This document shows positions 6,601 through 8,996 of a stretch of DNA of 8,996 nt, piece after piece. The notes under the pieces were generated by a model that was not told where the DNA came from, did no database searches, and was given only the letters and a program-made list of their open reading frames with translations. Source of the stretch: JBFFXF01 sp041569895 (GTDB taxonomy: Bacteria; Planctomycetota; UBA8108; JACQVS01); the NCBI GenBank assembly GCA_041569895.1, contig JBFFXF010000289.1:1-8996 (forward strand). Direction: 5' to 3'. The stretch's first letter is position 1, and every line of letters begins with the position of its first letter. The position numbers and the translations under genes are program-made.

Positions 6601-7295
6601 GGGAGATCACCGTCACCGGCGCGGTACCGGCGCGCGGGTACAAGCTCGCGTCGCCGAACATCAACGTCGCCATCTGGACGCAGGATGAGGATCGCATCAC
6701 GCCGGCGCTGCGATCGATCTCGAGCAGCAGCACGGGCAGGGGGTCGGGCGGCACGAGCACCGGCTCCGGCGGCACCATCGACCCACCGATTCCGGTGCCG
6801 GATGCGGTGCCGCAGGACTACTTCGTCTTCGGGCTCGGACTGAAGACGCGCGACTCGTCGATCTACAGCTCCTATTACACTTACAACTACCTCCGCGTCC
6901 CCGGGCTGAACACCATCGTGCCGATGCCTGCCCTCATCCTCCTCGGCGGTGTTCGTGGGAGGCCGATCCTGACGTACGCCAACGACGAGGGGATCTGGGG
7001 AGAGGGCGTCGTCAACAAGGTGAAGGGCAAGCAGGTCTTCCGGATTCACCTCGAGCCGAACAAGGTGCTCTGGGCGATCAACGGCCGCAGCATGCCGATC
7101 AACAAGTCGACACTGCTCGATCGCTTCCGCCGGTCCGAGGTCGACGTCGGCTCGGTGACGATCTTCACCAACGGCGAACGGGTCTTCTTCGCCTCGCTGG
7201 GAATCGAGGGCGAGCTCAACCCCGCCTGGATCGACGAGGAGCTCGCCCGCATCGCCCGCGACGACCTCAAGCGACTCGAGAGCGCCAAGAAGTAG
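3654..7295 (+). CDS. FHA-like/transmembrane Ser/Thr kinase with jelly-roll-like ectodomain
   Basis: A 1213-residue single-pass eukaryotic-type (Hanks) kinase. Residues 6-97 look like an FHA fold but have lost its phosphothreonine-binding residues: the IGR Arg is Ser32 and the Ser of SxxH is absent, with only His47 kept. The kinase domain (109-370) is complete: GHGMTGTV (116-123), Lys138, Glu157, HRDIKPGN (230-237), DLG (250-252), APE (276-278) and Asp290. A hydrophobic helix at 405-426 is the membrane segment, followed by a Pro/Ser/Glu-rich linker to about 500. Residues 500-900 are helical, partly TPR-like. Residues 922-1213, with a Gly/Ser linker at 1021-1042, end in strands resembling concanavalin-A/DUF1080-type domains. 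AAGGAG 10 nt upstream supports ATG 3654. The kinase should be active in the cytoplasm, with the C-terminal 790 residues outside the membrane as a probable sensor. Its ligand and substrates are unknown. Confidence 0.93.
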   Translation: MGAEKHQIAYQSPDGEFRVVELPEEGVVGVGSSAKCAIVVDGLLPVHCYLKTAAGKAFLFVKAENALVLVNDAPARKRALSPGDRITVGDVELAYEMTDALLGSEISGYRIDDRLGHGMTGTVYRATQLSLNRTVAVKILSPELTRDRAFVERFLREAQVVARLNHPNVVPIYDAAEIDGIFFFSMEYLPGGTLEDILREEGTLDVETALRAIHDTAQALVWAEEQGIVHRDIKPGNLLISQNGTIKLADLGLAIEAQAGPSGGRSRWVGSPRYMAPEQALGKPVDHRADIYGLGATLFRAVSGRFPFDGSKPVEILQAKIKDDPPRLDAVTPNVPRAVADLVETMIARDPASRPASCVELLAAVEETIAAVESGPVRAPVAAAPHVSHGPARAARRPAKRLNPAVTWSAVGAAAVLALVLVLVALKNGTSSRSGVTTVAGGQPGAADPTVDAREDDPGQSPEGSSPAPPPVRPDRSPQPEPESPRIVVETPSGDGENDAVFRQLRGILTRYQRGLLTPEDAIARLEDFRRRFPASQYTSAADVHLDRIRKERARANREIVLAEIQKSLPSLMTKRQFHEAGALLDRMLVNYPENREQIDPFVTELDAAASAEWEKRSAELEQLLAAGRFAEAKKRLDEAPAALPESFAAKIADAAARLEREQQSYTELAATIADVERRFARAISSLDFAAAAGLVDSLPESPAGSPAKGLVDALRARLSAEAGLCEETWERVVDGVRKAMRERRAVELDESERPAEESDYRIVKLDGATIEVEVSRDRRVRRNALAISSAELGAMSGQGASADEGIGLLLLHADRPFRARKFLQSPSLGAEKLAHYRQLLTRAEEKYLATSIVELSRRYAELGKSGSGTTLEDWRDLEAELARFIANARTTEKYAAIRDGMATMYVAARVESLRPAAPGNLFHGRIKSYRGGKIELVYDFEDSAELRDFHPKLSTGCQARLTKKTLEVVGEYRFARGNPFRREITVTGAVPARGYKLASPNINVAIWTQDEDRITPALRSISSSSTGRGSGGTSTGSGGTIDPPIPVPDAVPQDYFVFGLGLKTRDSSIYSSYYTYNYLRVPGLNTIVPMPALILLGGVRGRPILTYANDEGIWGEGVVNKVKGKQVFRIHLEPNKVLWAINGRSMPINKSTLLDRFRRSEVDVGSVTIFTNGERVFFASLGIEGELNPAWIDEELARIARDDLKRLESAKK

Positions 7296-7317
7296 CCCGC
7301 GGCCGCCCTCCCGCCCC

Positions 7318-8646
7318 TCACTCCACCAGCTTGACGTCGACCTGCAATCGCTTGCCGTCGCGCAGCACCGTCAGCGGCAGCGTGTCGCCGACCTTGTAGT
7401 TCAGCTTCATGTGCATGTGGAACTGGACCGGCTTCATGTCGATCGGCTTGCCGGCGAGCGCCACGATGACGTCGCCCTGGCGGAGGCCCGACTCGAACGC
7501 GGCGCGCCCGCCGGGCTCCTCGCGGTTGATCCAGCGGACCTCGAGCAGTCGGCGGTCGTCGGTGATGCCGTGCTTGCGCCGTCCCCTGGCGTCGAGCTCG
7601 GGCGTCCAGACCCGCATCCGCGGACGCAGTGACCAGAGCGATCCGCGCCACGAGAAATCGGTCTTCTTCCAGTCCTTCCCGAGCTTCAGCTTCACCTCGC
7701 CGCTCCGGCTTGCGCGCACCGACACCTCGGTCTCGGCGCTCGGGAGGTGGTGGAGAGCCCACTGCATGTCGGCGATCGACGTGATCACCTGACCGTTGAT
7801 GTGCGTCACGTCCTCGCCGCTCTCGAGGCCGGCGCTCTCGGCGGCCGAGCCCTCGATGACGGAACGGACGCGGAGCCCGTGCGACGGATCGATCACCAGC
7901 CCGATGTTGTCCGGCAGCGGGTATCGCCACAGCATGCCCTCCGTGAACGCGCCGGTGTCCTGGGCGTGCAGCTGCTCCGCGTCGTGGATGTTGTGGCAGT
8001 GGATGCAGTTGCGGCGCGTCGTCTCGCCGCGGAACCTGCCGCGCTTCTCCAGTCCGGGCATCTCGAGCGCCGTGCGGTAGGGTTTCGCCGGTCCGCGCTT
8101 GCTCTCGAGCTCGGCCCGGTTCGCCGGGTACACCTCGTGCAGCTCGAGCACGCGTCTCATGGTCTTCTCGAGCCCGGCGATCGAGTTGTACGCGTCGGGG
8201 CCGCGAGCGCTCTGCGTTCCGTACCGCGCGTAGACCACGCCGTCGGCGTTGACGAACAGCGCCGCCCAGTTGAGGTCGTAATCGAACTGGAAGAGCGACA
8301 GATCGACACCCTTCATCTCGACCTGGCGGACGGCGACGAAGCGCTCGCGCGCGAGCTTCTCGATGACGTCGCTGCCCCTGGCGACCTCCGCGTCGAAACC
8401 GGCGCAAGCGCTGCAGGGGACGCACCGGAAGGTGACGAAGAGCGGCTTGCCGGTCTTGCGAGCCACGTCCATTCCCTTCTCGATGTCGTTGTAGATCCAG
8501 AGGTCGGCTCCCTCGGCGTGCTTGTCCTCGAGGATGAGGCGCAGCGGCCTGGTCGTCTCGTCGGCCTCGACGACGACGGTGCCGGCGAGTGACGCGGCGG
8601 TGACGAGCGCGAGCAGCATCCGGGCGCGGGTGGCGGCGTCGATCAT
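7318..8646 (-). CDS. Exported thioredoxin-like/CxxCH/double-PDZ protein
   Basis: A 442-residue protein with an N-terminal signal peptide (hydrophobic 10-26, possible cleavage near VEA at 26-28). Residues 50-165 resemble a thioredoxin-like fold: KPLFVTFRCVPCSACAGFD holds a CxxCxxC motif (Cys75, Cys78, Cys81), and NWAALFVNADGVVYARYG lies where the cis-Pro strand would be, but the cis-Pro is missing. CIHCH (214-218) matches the covalent heme c motif, within a His-rich stretch (His216, 218, 221, 227). Two PDZ domains follow (about 248-322 and 365-442), each with the G-L/GDVI-type core. Start 8646 has GGAG only 4 nt upstream; Met10 lacks any site. It converges on the kinase gene with a 22-nt gap. 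It is probably periplasmic, in redox sensing, thiol or metal/heme chemistry. Heme attachment is not proven; the CxxCH could bind metal instead. Confidence 0.88.
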   Translation of the reverse strand: MIDAATRARMLLALVTAASLAGTVVVEADETTRPLRLILEDKHAEGADLWIYNDIEKGMDVARKTGKPLFVTFRCVPCSACAGFDAEVARGSDVIEKLARERFVAVRQVEMKGVDLSLFQFDYDLNWAALFVNADGVVYARYGTQSARGPDAYNSIAGLEKTMRRVLELHEVYPANRAELESKRGPAKPYRTALEMPGLEKRGRFRGETTRRNCIHCHNIHDAEQLHAQDTGAFTEGMLWRYPLPDNIGLVIDPSHGLRVRSVIEGSAAESAGLESGEDVTHINGQVITSIADMQWALHHLPSAETEVSVRASRSGEVKLKLGKDWKKTDFSWRGSLWSLRPRMRVWTPELDARGRRKHGITDDRRLLEVRWINREEPGGRAAFESGLRQGDVIVALAGKPIDMKPVQFHMHMKLNYKVGDTLPLTVLRDGKRLQVDVKLVE

Positions 8647-8701
8647 GGGGTCTCCGTGGTGCGGGAGTTTCTTGCAGGAGCTCTCTCGGAGCCCCTCGAA
8701 G

Positions 8702-8746
8702 CTCGGTTATACCCGAGTCCTCTGATCCGCGGAAGGAGACGTCTCC
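8702..8746 (-). promoter_or_regulatory. Upstream region of the PDZ gene: -10-like box and 12-bp palindrome
   Basis: On the minus strand TATAAC (complement of 8707-8712) matches five of six bases of a -10 box and sits in the loop of a CTCGG/CCGAG stem (8702-8706 and 8713-8717), about 60 nt before the start codon. A perfect palindrome GGAGACGTCTCC lies just upstream at 8735-8746, where a regulator could overlap the -35 region. No good -35 hexamer is seen. Confidence 0.3.
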
Positions 8747-8754
8747 GGTCGCAG

Positions 8755-8796
8755 TCGGAATCGGAATCGGAATCGGAGTCGGAGTCGGACTCGGTC
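8755..8796. repeat. TCGGAA/TCGGAG hexamer array
   Basis: Seven adjacent hexamers: three TCGGAA, two TCGGAG, TCGGAC, TCGGTC. Degenerate TCGG-containing units continue to about 8845. This is the reverse complement of the CCGATT-type array at 3049-3113, so both intergenic regions carry one family in opposite orientations. Confidence 0.85.
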
Positions 8797-8868
8797 ATCG
8801 GAATCGGACTCGGCATCGGCCATCCGGATCCGAGTCGGTCATCGGACTCCGCAACCGGAGCCCTCGAG

Positions 8869-8946
8869 CACGGGCACGGGCACGGGCACGGGCACGGGCA
8901 CGGGAACGGGAACGGGAACGGGAACGGGAACGGGTACGGGAACGTG
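8869..8946. repeat. 13-unit CACGGG/AACGGG array with strong G-quadruplex potential
   Basis: Six CACGGG units (8869-8904), five AACGGG (8905-8934), one TACGGG (8935-8940) and one AACGTG (8941-8946) lie in perfect register. The array has twelve GGG runs each separated by exactly 3 nt, enough for three consecutive four-run quadruplexes on the plus strand. The block order CACGGG then AACGGG indicates that different units were expanded by slippage or unequal exchange. No gene is present in 8647-8996. Confidence 0.9.
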
Positions 8947-8964
8947 ACTCAGGTCAGAGTCCTC

Positions 8965-8982
8965 AATCCGCGTACTCTGCGT
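8965..8982. repeat. Two degenerate copies of the AATCTGCGT 9-mer
   Basis: AATCCGCGT (8965-8973) and ACTCTGCGT (8974-8982) each differ by one base from the unit repeated four times at 3141-3176, and both arrays are followed by TCC. The array may continue past the right edge of the window only in a decayed form. Confidence 0.55.
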
Positions 8983-8996
8983 TCCTCTTCTCCGGG

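Noticed and set aside
7046..8425. Minus-strand 459-residue open frame
   Set aside because: Same-strand shifted frame over the PDZ protein gene; it lacks the signal peptide, Cys motifs and PDZ motifs seen in the true frame.
7747..8592. Plus-strand 281-residue open frame
   Set aside because: Antisense to the PDZ protein gene, with no recognisable motif.

Overview
The window is high-GC bacterial DNA with five complete protein genes in two gene-dense blocks, separated by two long intergenic stretches full of short tandem repeats. No rRNA, tRNA, CRISPR array or complete mobile element is visible. Gene content suggests Planctomycetota or a similar large-genome, high-GC phylum. The pointers are a single-pass Ser/Thr kinase with a jelly-roll-like ectodomain, an exported thioredoxin-like/CxxCH/double-PDZ protein, and repeat-rich spacers. 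This placement is an inference from gene style, not from a marker gene.

Left block (1-2954). Bases 1-99 hold a perfect 17-bp hairpin and two copies of a 20-bp sequence spaced 25 bp apart, which look like the end of a transposable element lying mostly outside the window. Next comes a two-gene operon on the minus strand. A small diguanylate cyclase (GGEEF active site, RxxD inhibitory site) is followed 41 nt later by an FlhG/MinD-type ATPase. Together they suggest a unit linking cyclic-di-GMP to placement of a surface structure, though no flagellar or pilus gene is in view. Divergently, an M42 metallo-aminopeptidase runs on the plus strand and most likely starts at a TTG codon.

First repeat-rich spacer (2955-3653). 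It contains hexamer arrays, a 9-mer array, a degenerate pyrimidine-rich heptamer stretch, a possible promoter, and three compact stem-loops in the probable 5' leader of the kinase gene.

Right block (3654-8646). A 1213-residue membrane Ser/Thr kinase (degenerate FHA domain, kinase, one membrane segment, helical region, jelly-roll-like end) converges on a minus-strand gene for an exported thioredoxin-fold protein with a CxxCxxC motif, a CxxCH motif and two PDZ domains. Their stop codons are only 22 nt apart.

Second repeat-rich spacer (8647-8996). It holds the upstream region of the PDZ gene and the same repeat families as the first spacer, including a 13-unit hexamer array with twelve evenly spaced GGG runs. 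The most distinctive signals are the recurring repeat families with G-quadruplex potential, the stem-loops ahead of the kinase gene, the degenerate FHA domain, and the redox/heme-like/PDZ fusion.
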